A DNA stretch of 64,000 bases, from positions 124,001 to 188,000 of the forward strand of contig NZ_JAFBCZ010000008.1 of NCBI RefSeq assembly GCF_016907925.1, read 5' to 3'. The DNA comes from Herpetosiphon giganteus (GTDB lineage: Bacteria > Chloroflexota > Chloroflexia > Chloroflexales > Herpetosiphonaceae). The notes under the pieces are model-generated. The model saw nothing but the letters and a program-made list of their open reading frames with translations. It searched no databases and was not told where the DNA came from. Position 1 is the stretch's first letter, and the number at the start of each line of letters is the position of its first letter. Of this stretch, positions 33,771 through 45,600 are shown in pieces. A program made the translations under genes and the position numbers.

Positions 33771-35026
33771 GCCATGAGCCACATCCAAAGCGTGCCAATT
33801 AATAATGATGGTAGCACAAAGATCAAGCCCAATTTTAAGTATTCTTTAGCACTAATTTCAATCCCTTTGCGCCGCAGAATGACGAGCCATAGCATGGTTG
33901 CCAAAGAGCCAACAATCGTTAAATTCGGGCCAAGATCGGCTCCGAAAATTGTGCCGTAGATCAAGGCTGGCGCAGGTTGGGTTGGCAAATGCTCAAGCGT
34001 CGAGGTCATCACCAAGGTCATCGGCACGTTGTTGATCATATTCGAGCCAAGCGCACTGCCGAAAATCACCCGTGCAATGTTGCCCAAGCTGGCTCTGCTG
34101 CCCTGTAACAAACTCGCGCCGAAGCGCTCAGTCCAACCCAAGTGCTCGATTGCCCGCACCACCAAAAACATGCCGCTAATAAAGCCAAACAAGGCTGGCG
34201 AGAGTTCATGCAAGGCTTGCTTGGGCTTGAAACTACCAGCCCACCAGCTCAGTGCTGCCAAAAGCGCCGCGCCCGCCAAGGCCACAAATGCCAATGGCAC
34301 TTGCCAAAGCGAACCGCCAACATAGGCAAGCGCAATCAATGCCAAGCCAACGAGGGTTGCGCGATACAGTTTGGGGTTGGCAATTGTAAAATCATCAAGC
34401 AGCGCCAAATCATAGCTCCCCTGCAAATCACGCCGAAACAACCAAGCAAATAGCCCAATGTTCCAAGCAATGCACACCAGCGATGGCACTAACAAGTAAG
34501 TCCAATATTCCATCAACTCGCAATTAAAACGCGTCAGCACCAGAATATTGATTGGATTGGAAACTGGCAATAAGGCCGAGGCTGTATCGGCGATAAAGGT
34601 ACAGGCAAACATAAATGGCAAGGCTCGCAAGCGCAAACGGCTGGTCAACGTCCAAACCACCGGCGTGAGAATCAAGGCAGTCGCATCGTTGGAAAGCACC
34701 GCCGTGATTAATGTGCCAACGAGAAAGACCGCTACATATAAACGCTGGGCTGAACCATTGGCCCAGCGCGCAGCATACAACGCCAACGCTTGAAACACCC
34801 CTGCTTGCTCGGCAAAAAAGGCAATTAGCATCAAGCCCACAAAAAAACCATAGACATTCCACTCACGGGCCAAGGTTGGCACAAGCTCGTTGAGCGGCAA
34901 AATGCCAACCAAGAGCATGGCTAGTGCGCCAAGTAAAGCCACCCAAGCTTCCGAAATCCGACGCGGACGAACCATCACGCCCAAGAGCGTGGCTCCAAAA
35001 ATTGTTCCACCAAGCAGCAGTTGCAT
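33767..35026 (-). CDS. ArsB/SLC13-type membrane transporter
   Basis: A 419-residue protein with about 11 transmembrane helices, of the ion-transporter superfamily that holds ArsB, NhaD and CitM. Conserved parts fit ArsB best: VLSNDATALILTPVVW, TASALLPVSNPINIL, SNMINNVPMTLVM and GADLGPNLTIVGSLATMLW. ArsB exports arsenite or antimonite. No arsR, arsA or arsC is nearby, so another anion or ion is possible. It is the first gene of a four-gene operon joined by start-stop overlaps. Confidence 0.8.
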   Translation of the reverse strand: MQLLLGGTIFGATLLGVMVRPRRISEAWVALLGALAMLLVGILPLNELVPTLAREWNVYGFFVGLMLIAFFAEQAGVFQALALYAARWANGSAQRLYVAVFLVGTLITAVLSNDATALILTPVVWTLTSRLRLRALPFMFACTFIADTASALLPVSNPINILVLTRFNCELMEYWTYLLVPSLVCIAWNIGLFAWLFRRDLQGSYDLALLDDFTIANPKLYRATLVGLALIALAYVGGSLWQVPLAFVALAGAALLAALSWWAGSFKPKQALHELSPALFGFISGMFLVVRAIEHLGWTERFGASLLQGSRASLGNIARVIFGSALGSNMINNVPMTLVMTSTLEHLPTQPAPALIYGTIFGADLGPNLTIVGSLATMLWLVILRRKGIEISAKEYLKLGLIFVLPSLLIGTLWMWLMA

Positions 35027-35371
35027 GATCTTCCTACATTAAACGAGGCTTTAAGCATCAAGCGCACTCTTTAAACGCAGAGGCGCAGAGCCATTCTGGC
35101 TATTGACTTACGCATGACAAAAGCAACCCCTATGCCGATAATTTTATGTTCTATGGGTATTGGTTCATTGCTTTAATCATTCCATGATCCCCTCACCCCC
35201 TAGCCCCCTCTCCCGTCGAACGGGCGAGGGGGAACCAGCCAGTCCGTGCTCCCCTCGCCCGCGTTCAGTAGGAGAGGGGCTGGGGGTGAGGGCATACCAC
35301 TCGTTGCCAATCCAATCAACCAGTACATCTATGTTCTATGCTCTATGTTCTTTTCCCAGCTTTTAAACAGA
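35027..35371. repeat. GC-rich inverted-end repeat and short-repeat debris
   Basis: A compact copy lies at 35189-35292: left end CCCTCACCCCCTAGCCCCCT, right end GGAGAGGGGCTGGGGGTGAG. A TTAAACGCAGAGGCGCAGAG fragment is at 35072-35091, and ATGTTCTATG strings flank the element (about 35145-35155 and 35330-35350). The right flank repeats GGCATACCACTCGTTGCCAA, whose inverse lies beside the 23.1-kb copy, so flank and element may have moved together. Confidence 0.8.
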
Positions 35372-35403
35372 GAAAAACCGCCAACCACAGCGTGGTGACG
35401 GTT
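35372..35403 (-). terminator. Intrinsic terminator at the end of the signalling operon
   Basis: On the minus strand AACCG and CCAC pair with GTGG and CGGTT around a small internal loop (35376-35403), followed by TTTTT. It lies 26 bases past the stop of the hydrolase gene at 35429. Confidence 0.75.
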
Positions 35404-35428
35404 GCTACGAATGATCGTTTTTAAGCGC

Positions 35429-36262
35429 CTACAAATACTCGAATTGGCTCATGCGTCGCCGCCACTCTTCCTTGATTTGGACAGTGTTTGCGCCGCGACT
35501 GGTGAAGAAATCGAGAATTAAGCGATTGAACTGCGAATTGGTTTCCAAAAACGGAAAGTGGGTGCTGTTTTCCAAGGTCAAGACTTGGTGCTCAATCGCC
35601 GCAGTTTCAAACAGTTGGGCATGATCGCGAGCCACAATTTGGTCGTTGCCGCTATAAATGCCCAAGGTTGGCGTTTTGAGCGTTTCAAGGCTTGAACGCA
35701 AATCAGCAGCCAGCACCGAATCAAAAACCCGCTGAATCACCTCGCCAGCGGTGGCGTTGGTATCTTCGAGCACTTCGCGATAGGTATCGTCATCGATTTT
35801 GATATTTTTGAGCAGCTTGTTCCAGGTTTCAGTTGGGTTGGCCTTGCCCATCAAGCGCGAAAGCGTGCTTGGCTTGACCAAGCCACTCAACGGCTCGCCA
35901 TACACCGGCATATTGGAGGTGATGACTTTGATAAAACTGTTCGGAGCTTGTGCCGCCGCCCGAATTGCGACCATGCCGCCAAGGCCATGGCCAACGAGGT
36001 TGGTGCGAACCATCCCCAATTCGCGCATAAAGGCCAATAATTGCTCAACATAGGCATCGATGTTGTAGGTGCCAATCGCGCGATCCGAATCGCCAAAACC
36101 CCAAAAATCGAGCGCGTAGGTTCGAAAGCGATCCGAGACCATCTCCATGGATGGCATCCAATAGCGCCACGAGCCAAGCCAGCTATGCAAGAAGATAATT
36201 GGCTGACCACGGCCAAAAACTTCATAATGCACAACCCGATTTTCGATAAAAATTGCACTCAT
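35429..36262 (-). CDS. Alpha/beta-hydrolase-fold protein lacking the nucleophile serine
   Basis: A 277-residue protein of the classic lipase/epoxide-hydrolase type: IIFLHSWLGSWRYW (oxyanion region), YALDFWGFGDSDR, YSGNDQIV (acid) and NSTHFPFLE (histidine). The nucleophile elbow, normally GHSLGG, reads GHGLGG here, so the catalytic serine is a glycine. The rest of the triad is kept. It may be inactive and act as a ligand-binding or signalling protein. Its ATG overlaps the response-regulator stop as ATGA, so it is the last gene of a large signalling operon, a setting that recalls RsbQ, the hydrolase that activates a stress phosphatase in Bacillus; RsbQ itself keeps its serine. Confidence 0.85.
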   Translation of the reverse strand: MSAIFIENRVVHYEVFGRGQPIIFLHSWLGSWRYWMPSMEMVSDRFRTYALDFWGFGDSDRAIGTYNIDAYVEQLLAFMRELGMVRTNLVGHGLGGMVAIRAAAQAPNSFIKVITSNMPVYGEPLSGLVKPSTLSRLMGKANPTETWNKLLKNIKIDDDTYREVLEDTNATAGEVIQRVFDSVLAADLRSSLETLKTPTLGIYSGNDQIVARDHAQLFETAAIEHQVLTLENSTHFPFLETNSQFNRLILDFFTSRGANTVQIKEEWRRRMSQFEYL

Positions 36263-36639
36263 GCCTGCGTACTCAACAATTCGCGTACCCGACCAATGAG
36301 GGTTGCTGGAGCATAGGGCTTAAGCATATACTCGGTCGCGCCTGATTCCCAGCCTTCATCAATTTCGGTTTTTTGCCCTTTGGCCGACAGCAAAATAATC
36401 GGCGTGGAAGCAAATTGCGGGTGCTTGCGCAACTCGCGACATGCTTCATAGCCAGTCATCTTTGGCATTTTAATATCAAGAACCAGCAACTCTGGCTCAA
36501 CCTGAAGGGCTAGCTCAACCGCTTCAGCTCCATTATGTGCTTCGATCACCTCAAACCCGCCAAGGCTCCGCAGGCTGAAGCTGGTCATAAACAGCACATC
36601 TGGCTCATCGTCTGCAACGAGAATTTTGATCATGCCCAT
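36259..36639 (-). CDS. Single-domain response regulator (CheY-like)
   Basis: A 126-residue receiver domain with no output domain. The acid pocket is ADDEPD, the phosphorylated aspartate lies in LLVLDIKMPKMTG, and the switch residues are Ser in ILLSAKG and Lys in MLKPYAP. AGGAG lies five bases before ATG 36639. It lies 24 bases after the giant kinase gene, which has no receiver of its own, so it is the likely phosphoryl acceptor. Its stop is coupled to the start of the hydrolase gene. Confidence 0.93.
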   Translation of the reverse strand: MGMIKILVADDEPDVLFMTSFSLRSLGGFEVIEAHNGAEAVELALQVEPELLVLDIKMPKMTGYEACRELRKHPQFASTPIILLSAKGQKTEIDEGWESGATEYMLKPYAPATLIGRVRELLSTQA

Positions 36640-36663
36640 CGAAGCTCCTGTGTTCTGCCGATG

Positions 36664-39600
36664 CTAGACCTCATCACGTTCGCCTAAGTCGGGGCGGGGC
36701 TGCATTTCTGGCAGCGAGAAGCTAAATGTACTGCCTTCGCCATAAACGCTTTGCACCCACATATCGCCATTATGCAATTCGATAAACGACTTAGCGATTG
36801 AAAGCCCTAAGCCTGTGCCGCCAACCTCATCACGTAGGGGACTATCGGCTCGATAGAATCGTTTGAACAGGCTCTTTTGTTGCTCTGGTGTCAAACCGAC
36901 CCCGGTATCTTTGACATCAAGCTGGATCATGTTGTCCTCGTTGATGAAGGTGCGGATGATCACACCGCCATCAGCGTAGGTATACTTGATCGCATTCGAA
37001 ACCATGTTCGTTAAGACCTGTCCAATCCGCTTACTATCATACTCGATTAATGGCAATGTGTCGTCAAGTTCAAGCTGTAAGGTCATGTTCTTCTTCTTGA
37101 TCTCAAGGTCCCAAGTTGCCACTATATCGCGCACTAATTGGTTGATATTGCTTGGTGCAGTGTTCAAGACAATCTTGCCTGCTTCCAAGCGCCCAATTTC
37201 GAGCAAGTCTTCAACCAAGCCGACCATGCGCATGGCGTTGGTCTTAACAGTTGTAAGCATTTCGCGCTGCGGGTCGGACATTTGACCAACTGCACCGAGC
37301 AAGAGCAAATCGACAAAGCCGCGAATTGGGGTAAGCGGCGTGCGCAGCTCGTGCGAAACGGTCGCGATAAAGTCGCGCTTGGCGCGGTCGGCTTCAACTT
37401 CACGGGTAATATCGCGCAAAACCACCACAACCCCGAAGCGCGAGCTTTCTTCGCCAACCACCGGTGCAAAGTTGGCCGCAATCGATTGGCCAGGCAATTC
37501 GATCATACTGCGATGCACGCCCTCTGAGCGTTGCACAATTTGAATCCCTTCGTGCAAACCAGTGTAGAGCAGCAAGGCCCGACCTTCTTCGTGCAATTCT
37601 TCTTCGTTGCGCGGCGCGGCAATTACTTGCAAGCTGTTATGCATCACTTCCGAGCGCGGAATCCGCAGCACATCTTCGGCAGCTGGATTATACAGAATGA
37701 TCTTCTCGGTTTGGTGGTCGAGCACCATAACCCCTTCCGAAACACTCTGGAGAATAGCAGCGGTCTTGCTGGCTTCTTCGCGTTGTTGCCACATCGCATC
37801 GGAAAGCCGGTCAGCAGAATCATAAACCAAGGTGTAAAGGTCGGCGTTGTGCAAGGCCGAAGAAACTTCGCCACCAATCGTCGAGAGGAAGCGCAAGTGG
37901 TCTTGGGTAAAGAAACCGATTTCGTTGCTATAGAGCATCAGCACCCCTTGAGGTGCGTCGCTCGAAAGCAATGGCACGGCAATTACCGAGCGCACATCGT
38001 CGCCGCGCCCGCTTTGGGCGTTCGTCCAGCGCTCATCCAGCCACACATCGGAGATAACCACGCCTTCGTTATGCTCGATGATCCAGTTGGCTAAGCCTGG
38101 GTGCTGGAAGCGTACCCGAGTTTCAATCGATTTCAAGCCCAATTCTTCGTTGAGCACCGCATGACAGACCAAATCTTTGGATTCGCGGTCGAGCAAGAAG
38201 ACTGCCCCACGACGGACCATCAAGGCCGAAGCCGCCAAATCGAGGGTTCGCAGCAGCAGTTCATCGCGGTCGAGAGTCGTCCCAAGCTCGGTCGCAATGT
38301 TGTAGAGCGCTTCGACCCGTTCTTTTTCGCCCTTGAGTTCTAAGGTTCGTTGATCAACGATTTCTTCAAGCTCAAGGTTGAAGCGGCGAATTTGATCGAA
38401 CAATTGAGCATTGTTGATCGCTTGGCCAATTTGGGTTGCCAAAATCATCAAGCTCGAAATGGTGCGTTCGTTGAAGGTAAATGGTTCGTCCATCCCCACA
38501 AAGACCACGCCACGCAAGCCTTCGCGCAACATTGGCAAGAAGATCGAGCCGCGCATGCCGATGCTATTGACGAATGGCGCTAAAGTGGCATCGGTGCTGG
38601 CATCAAACAATGCCAACGGATGGCCAGAACGCAATGGCCGCAGAATTTCCATGCTGCCAACATCAAGCTCGTTGGCATTTGGTAACTCCAACTCCATATG
38701 GTCGCGGTTGAGCGCCAACGAGTTGGTGATGGTGTAGCCATCGCCCGAGACCACGATAATCCCGCCAAAATCTGCCCGCGACATTTCAATTGCGCTCGAC
38801 GAGCTGATTGCCATCAATTCGTCGATTTCCAAGGTACTGGCCAAGGAAACGCTGGTTTCTGAAAGCGTCGAAAGTTCGCGCACGCTTTGGCGTGATTCCG
38901 AGAAGAGGCGGGCATTTTCCAAGGCTTGGGCTGCTTGCGAGGCAATCGTCAGCAACAATTGCACCAATTCGTCGCTATAAGCATTGTCTTGCTCATAGCT
39001 CTGAACCGTCATAACGCCTACGACTTTATCCGCTGCAATCAACGGAATGCCCAACCACGAGCGCGCCATCTCGCCAACTTGGTCGACCTTCATTTCGGCC
39101 ATGCGTTCGGCGATGTGTGGGCCTTGCAGCAACAGCGGTTGACGCTTGCGAATTACGTATTCGGTGAGGCCATTCACGCCGCGCTGTGGCAAGACGTTGC
39201 CCGTCGTGCCATGCTCGTAATAGAGCGGGAAGGTCACTTCTTTGTTGCGCTCATCGTACAGCGCCAAGTAGAAGTTTTCAGTATTGACCAACTTGCCAGT
39301 TTGTTCGTAAATCACGCGCAGCAAGTCGTCAAAGCGCACCGTCGAACTTAATGCTTGACCGATGTTATTCAACGTATTCAAGCGTTGAATCGATTGTTCG
39401 CGCTCGGAGAACAAGCGCGCATTGGCAATCGCCGCGCCAGCTTGAGCCGCAACCGTGGTCACAAAGCTCATATCATATTCAGAGAAGGCATATTCCTCGT
39501 AGCTCTGAATATTGATAATCCCAATCACATCGACCCCAACCACAATTGGCACAACCAAATACGATTGTTCAAGCTCGCCGCGGTCGCCAATGCGCATGGC

Positions 39601-42600
39601 GCTTGCTTCGGTCGTTAATTGGGTTTGGGCATCGCGATATTCGTTAGCTTCTTCCGATGTGTTCAGCAACAGCGGCTGGCGATGTTCAATCACCCAGGCT
39701 GGCACCCCAACCGACAAACGGCGCGTGCCGATCGTAACTGGCTCGCCACGATCGTGGGCCTCGCGGAACTCCATCGAGTGGGTTTGCGGATCGTACAAAC
39801 CAATGAAGGCCGTGCTCACATCGACAATTTCACCCAAGCCAGCATACAAGCGCTCTAAGATTTCATCCAAACTAATCGTCGATGTAATCCCTTGGCTGAT
39901 GCGGTTGAGCGTATCCAACTCGCGAATCCGGCGTTCGCGTTCGGTAAACAGCATCGCTTTTTGGACTGCTGCCGACGATTGGTTGGCCAATGATTCAAGG
40001 AATTGAAGCTGGCCACGGCTAAATGTGTTGGCCTGCGGGCTTTGAATCACAATCACACCCAACGGCTGATTGATATTCATGCCATAGGTTTGGCTACCCA
40101 TCGTAATCGACGCGGCGATTACCGATTCTGGCTCGATGGCATCGGGAATGCCTTCCAGCCGAGGTGAGTAGCGTTCGTTCTGCAAATCATGCTTGCTGTT
40201 GAACATCAATGGGCGTTGCTCAAACAACATCGTTTTAAGGAAGTTGTTGCTCAGCACATGTGAAATCAACGAATACTGCTGGCCATTGCTAAACCCAACC
40301 GTGGTCGAAATCATATTGGTTGGAGCATCGTAGAACACGATATAGGCGTTGTCGGTATTGTAGATTTCGGTCAAGCCCTTCAGAATCGAGCTAGCCAATT
40401 CTTCTGGCGAGAGCGTTGCCGTCATCGATTGACTGATCGACGACAAAATTGCCGCTTCGGTTACTTGGCGTTCGCGCTCTGCAAATAAGCGCGCATTTTC
40501 CAAGGCGATTGCGGTTTGGCTGGCAACTGCCTGCAAGAATTGAATGGTTTCGGTGCTAAATGCGCGTGGCAGTGGGCTTTGAATGGTGATAACACCCAAA
40601 ACCATATCGCCAAGCATAATCGGAATCCCGACCCACGAAGCCATCGGCGTATCGTGGCCTAGCAAGAAGCGCGAGGCGTTGGCGGTTTCTTCAATCGAGT
40701 TCAACACAATCGTGCGTCGCCCGCGAATAACCCGACTCAGCACGCCTTCGGCCAGCGCTTGGGGTTCGAGCCGTTCCTCGCGACCGCCGTTCATCACCAC
40801 AGGGAAAGTCAAAATGTTATGATCGCTGTCGTAGAGCACGATGAATGAGTGGCGCGTATCAACCACGCTGCTCAAACGTAGGTGCAATTGGCGCAGCAAG
40901 GTTTGCGGATCAAGCGTCGAGGTGATCGCTTGGGTCACATCATTTAATGCTTGCAGCACCGTAATTTGGCGTTCGCGCTCGACAAACAGACGCGTGTTTT
41001 CAATCGCAATTGCCGCTTGGTCGGCCAAAGCGCTCAAGAGCGCGGTATCATCCTCGTTGAAGGCAGCGCCTTCGCCAGACATCACACTGAGCACACCCAA
41101 CAATTCATTGCGATAGACAATCGGCACACCCATAAAGACCGAGAGGCCATGGTCGCGATTGAATTCGACATGTTGCGAGATGATTGGCGATTGACCATCG
41201 GTTGCACTGGTCGTCAATGGCTTGCGCAATTCGGCGACCGTCCCAACCAAGCCCTCGCCACGTTTGACCCGCAGGCTTTGGACAAAATCGGTTGGCAAGC
41301 CTAACGATGCTACTGGCTGAAGCTCTTCGTCGCCAGTAAACAAAATCACGGTTTCGATTTTGAGTTGGCGGGCCACCAAGCGCACCAAGGTATCCAACAC
41401 TTGAGTTGGCTCGTGAATCGAGCTGAGTGCTTGGCCTGCTTCGAGCAACACCGACAATTCGCCAACTTTGCGGCTCAGCACTTGGGCTTGGCGCTCAGTT
41501 TCAGCAAACAGACGGGCGTTTTCCAAGCCTTGCGAAATTTGATTGGCGATCGTTTGGCAGGTTTCAGCATCGCGTTGGCTGAAGTTGCGACCTTCGACCA
41601 TATGATCAAGCCCAATCGAGCCAACCACTTCGCCCTTGACGATCAACGGCACCAACATCAATGATTGAATGCCGAGTTGCTTCGTCGTTTCGCGAAACGA
41701 TTCGGTCATTTCATGCTCAAGCGGATTGTTGATCACCAATGGGCGGCGATGGCGCTGCATCCAAGGAATCGTGCCGTTATTGGCAACCGGAACCTCGATG
41801 CTGAGATCGCCTTTGGGGAACTCAGCCCGCGTGTAGCCAACTTGCGCTTCGTAATCGAAAATCACCAAGCGCGCTTGCGAAGCATCGGTCACTTGGGCCA
41901 TTTCTTCGACCGCCAAATCGTAGAGCACTTGGGTATCGAGGGTCGAGGCCGTCAAATCAGAAACGTGATTGATCAGCGCCAAACGCTCAGCTTCGGTTGC
42001 TAGTTGATCCAAACCATCTTGGGTTTGGCTATACAACAGCACGTTTTGCATCCCCAAGGTCACCTGATAGGCCACGTTGATCAGCAATTGCAAATCGCGT
42101 TCGTCGAACATTGCTTGCTTGTAGTGTTGCAGCAGCAAAATCCCGAGCGGTTCGTCGTTGTTGGTGAGCAATGGCACGCCCATCAACGATTGCGAAAGCA
42201 CCGTGTCGGCAGAGGCAACCCGTGGATGAATATCCGGGTAGGCCTTCATTTCCTCGTCAACCGACTTGAACAGCAACGGCTGGCGATGCTCCAGAATCCA
42301 CGCGGTCAGCGAGTGCGGCGTAATTGGCGTGGCTTTGGGATAATTGATAATCATGCCACGATCAATCACGAAGCTATGAATCCGTACCGTCAGCTCGCTA
42401 TCGAAGACGCTGAGATTGAAAATATCAATCGGCAAGAACTCACGCAACACGTTATACACGCCCTGCATCAATTCATCGGCGTTCAAGGTCGAGCTGGTTA
42501 CTTGACCAACCCGCCGAATCACATCAAGCTCTTTGATTTGGCGATCGCGTTCGTTGAACAGCTGAACTTTTTGGATGCCCAAGCTGATGTGCGAAACCAC

Positions 42601-45600
42601 GTTGGTCAAGAAGGCCACCGTGCGTTGATCAAAGGCGTTTGGCTGATAATCCTGCAACGAGAGCATCCCAATCGGTGCGCCGTCGCGAGCAATAATCGGC
42701 ACGCCAACCCACGAACGCGGCGATTTGTTCTTGCCCTGAATTGGGTTGGCCATGGGCTGAACGCCCTTTTGCTCCAACTCAGCTTTATTGGTCACATCGG
42801 CCAAAATCAATGGCGCACGATGTTGCACGACCCAGGCGCTCGGGCTGCCAACTCGTGGCTTGCCGCGCGGCGTGCGTTCAGCGGGCACACCTTCTTGCAC
42901 CGCATAGCCATCGATCACTTGGTCGTGCTCAGCATCGTAGATCATCGTATAGAAGACTGGGGCTGAGGTAACTTCTTGCAAGTATTCAGCAGTCAAACCC
43001 AGCATTTCATTCAGATCAAGCGAGGCGCTCATCAACTGACCAATTTGGCTAATCGCATCCAACTCGCGAATTTGGCGTTCGCGGTCGCCGAACAGGCGCG
43101 CATTTTGCACCGCCAAGGCCACTTGGCTAGCGATCGTTTGTAGCAACTCAGCGTCGCGTTCGCTATAGACATTTGGCTCGTAATGCTGAACTGAGAGCAT
43201 CCCCACAGCAGTATCATCACGAATTTTTAGCGGCACGCCAATCCACGAACGCACCCATTTATCGGGATTGCCAAAGCGTTTGATTGTATATTTGCCCTCA
43301 ATTTCTTGGGGCATATCGCGGAAGACCAACGGCTCCAGTGAATTAACGACGTGGGCCGAAGGCGAATTAGGCAAGAGCTTTTCACGTTGTTCTTCAATAA
43401 AGAACTTACCTTCTTCAACATTCACCCGCAGCACAATCTCGCCCAGCATTGGGTCGTAGACGAAGCTATAGAAAACATTTAAATCTAAGATTGTGCGCAA
43501 CGACTCGTACACACCTTGGAGAATTTTCACAAAGTCAAGCGTTGAGTTGGTTAAGCTACCGATTTTATTGATCAGCGCCAACTCACCCAAGCGCGATTGA
43601 CTATCGCCATATAAGCGCGAATTTTCAATTGCCACTGCCAATTGATTAGCAATTGTATCCAGCAAGGCTGCATCACGTTCGCCATAGCGCCCAGCTTCAT
43701 TATGTTGCAGCGAAAGCACCCCGCGCACCGTGCCATCGCCCAAGAGCAGCGGCACGCCAATCCACGAGCGTGGCACATCGGTGCTATTACCCGCTTCTGA
43801 ACGCGGTGGGCTATTGCCATCGTTGGCGAGCAACTCGGCGGTCATGTCGTTGAAGAACAATGTTTCGCGTTGTTTGATGATTCTAGCCATCAACGAGTTT
43901 TCGTTAATTGGCCCATTGACGACATCGGGCATAAAGTGTTCGTCATCAATCGCCAACGATTCGACCACACTATTGCGTTCGGTATCGAATACTGCCAAAT
44001 AGTAGGCCCGAATTGGTAGATTTTCGCGCAACACGTTATAGACTTCACGCGCCAGATCATTGAATTTGAGACTGGTGGTGGCAGCGCGGCTAATGCGGTT
44101 GATAATCGCCAGCTCTGCAATTTGGCGCGAACGTTGATCAAACAAGCGCGCATTTTCAATTGCAATTGCCGCTTGGTTGGCAAAAATTTCCAGCGTTTCG
44201 ACGGTGCGGCGGGTTGGCGCTTCATGGGTAAACGGATCATCGACCGTCATAATCCCAATTAATTCGCGCTCGGTTGAATACAATGGCACCAGCAGTTGAT
44301 CGCCATCGTGCCAAGCACTAGAATCGTTGCCCCGAGTTATATAGTAGGCGCGCCCAATCCGATATTGCGAGTCGAGCAACGGGTGAAGGGTTTCAATTGC
44401 AATCTCTTCATTGCGCAATTGCTCCAAATCGGAGAGCGCCATCCCCGCACCAGCAACCGTGCGCATAATCGTTGGATGGGCTTGATCAATTAGATTGAAC
44501 AAGACCATGCGATAGCCAGCGGCTTCGGTAACGCTAAATGCAATTTGATCAAGCAGATTGCCAAGCTCCATATCGGCGCGCAGCGCGTTGCCAATCTCCA
44601 ACACTTCATTCAAAAGGCTAGCGCGTTGTTGCAACAATTCACGTTGCTTAACTTGCTCTTCGTAGTGTTGGGCATTGCCAATTGCCAAGGCAGCTTGGTC
44701 GGAAACAGCACGCACAAAATCGAGGGCCGCGTGATCGAAGGCATAGCCTTTGGTATCGCCAGCAATAATTGCCCCAGCTACCCGATTTTCATACAAAATT
44801 GGAGCCATGAGCAACGAACGAACTTCGCCCCACTCGACAGTATCGTCGAGCGCGGTCACATCGTCATAAATCAAGGCCTCGGCGCGTTGCATTGGCTCGC
44901 TCAGCAAGCCATTATTGAGCAATGGCAAGGCCAAAAAGCCAGCTTCTTCAGCAGAGCCATAGCCATTTTGGGCAATCACGTGCAGCGATTCATCGTCGTT
45001 GTAGAGCACGACAATCCCATAGCCACAACCAGTTGCTTGGCTAATTTCGGTCAACATTGCTGGCAACAATTGCTCAAGCTGCAAGGTCGAGGTTAGCTCG
45101 CGGCTAATCCGTTGCAGCGCCAAGAGTTCGCGCACCCGTTCGCGCAGCACTTCATCGGTAGCCTCGTAGCGTTGAACATTGCGCAAGGCTTGGGCTGCTT
45201 GAGAAGCAATAATATTCAGCAAGCGCTCATCTTCAGCATCAAAACGCCCAATTGTGCCAGAACCAAGCTCCAGCGTCCCAATCAACTGATCGCCGATCAG
45301 CATTGGCACACCCAAGAATGAGCGGAAGGCCAGGCCACTTGAGGTTTCGTGTGGTCGAATGGGCTTAACAATCTTCTGGCGCTGCAAATCGTCGATCCGC
45401 AAAGTTGAGCGATGACGGGCCAACCAGCCAGTTAAGCCCTGATCGATGCCATACGAGCCGCCCTCGCTGGCGTAATGTTGGCGGGTGCGTGGCGTGGCAT
45501 ATTGGCTATTCAGCACTTGGGTTTGCGGATCGTAGACGCAAATTTCAAGATCGATATTATCAAAGAGCTGGGCAACGCTTTCGCCGATGCTTTCAAGCGC

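Noticed and set aside
42004-42966. A 320-codon plus-strand frame, with others like it, opposite the giant kinase gene
   Set aside because: It is the mirror of a coding frame in a sequence of repeated domains. It has no ribosome-binding site and no family pattern, and the minus strand codes without a break.
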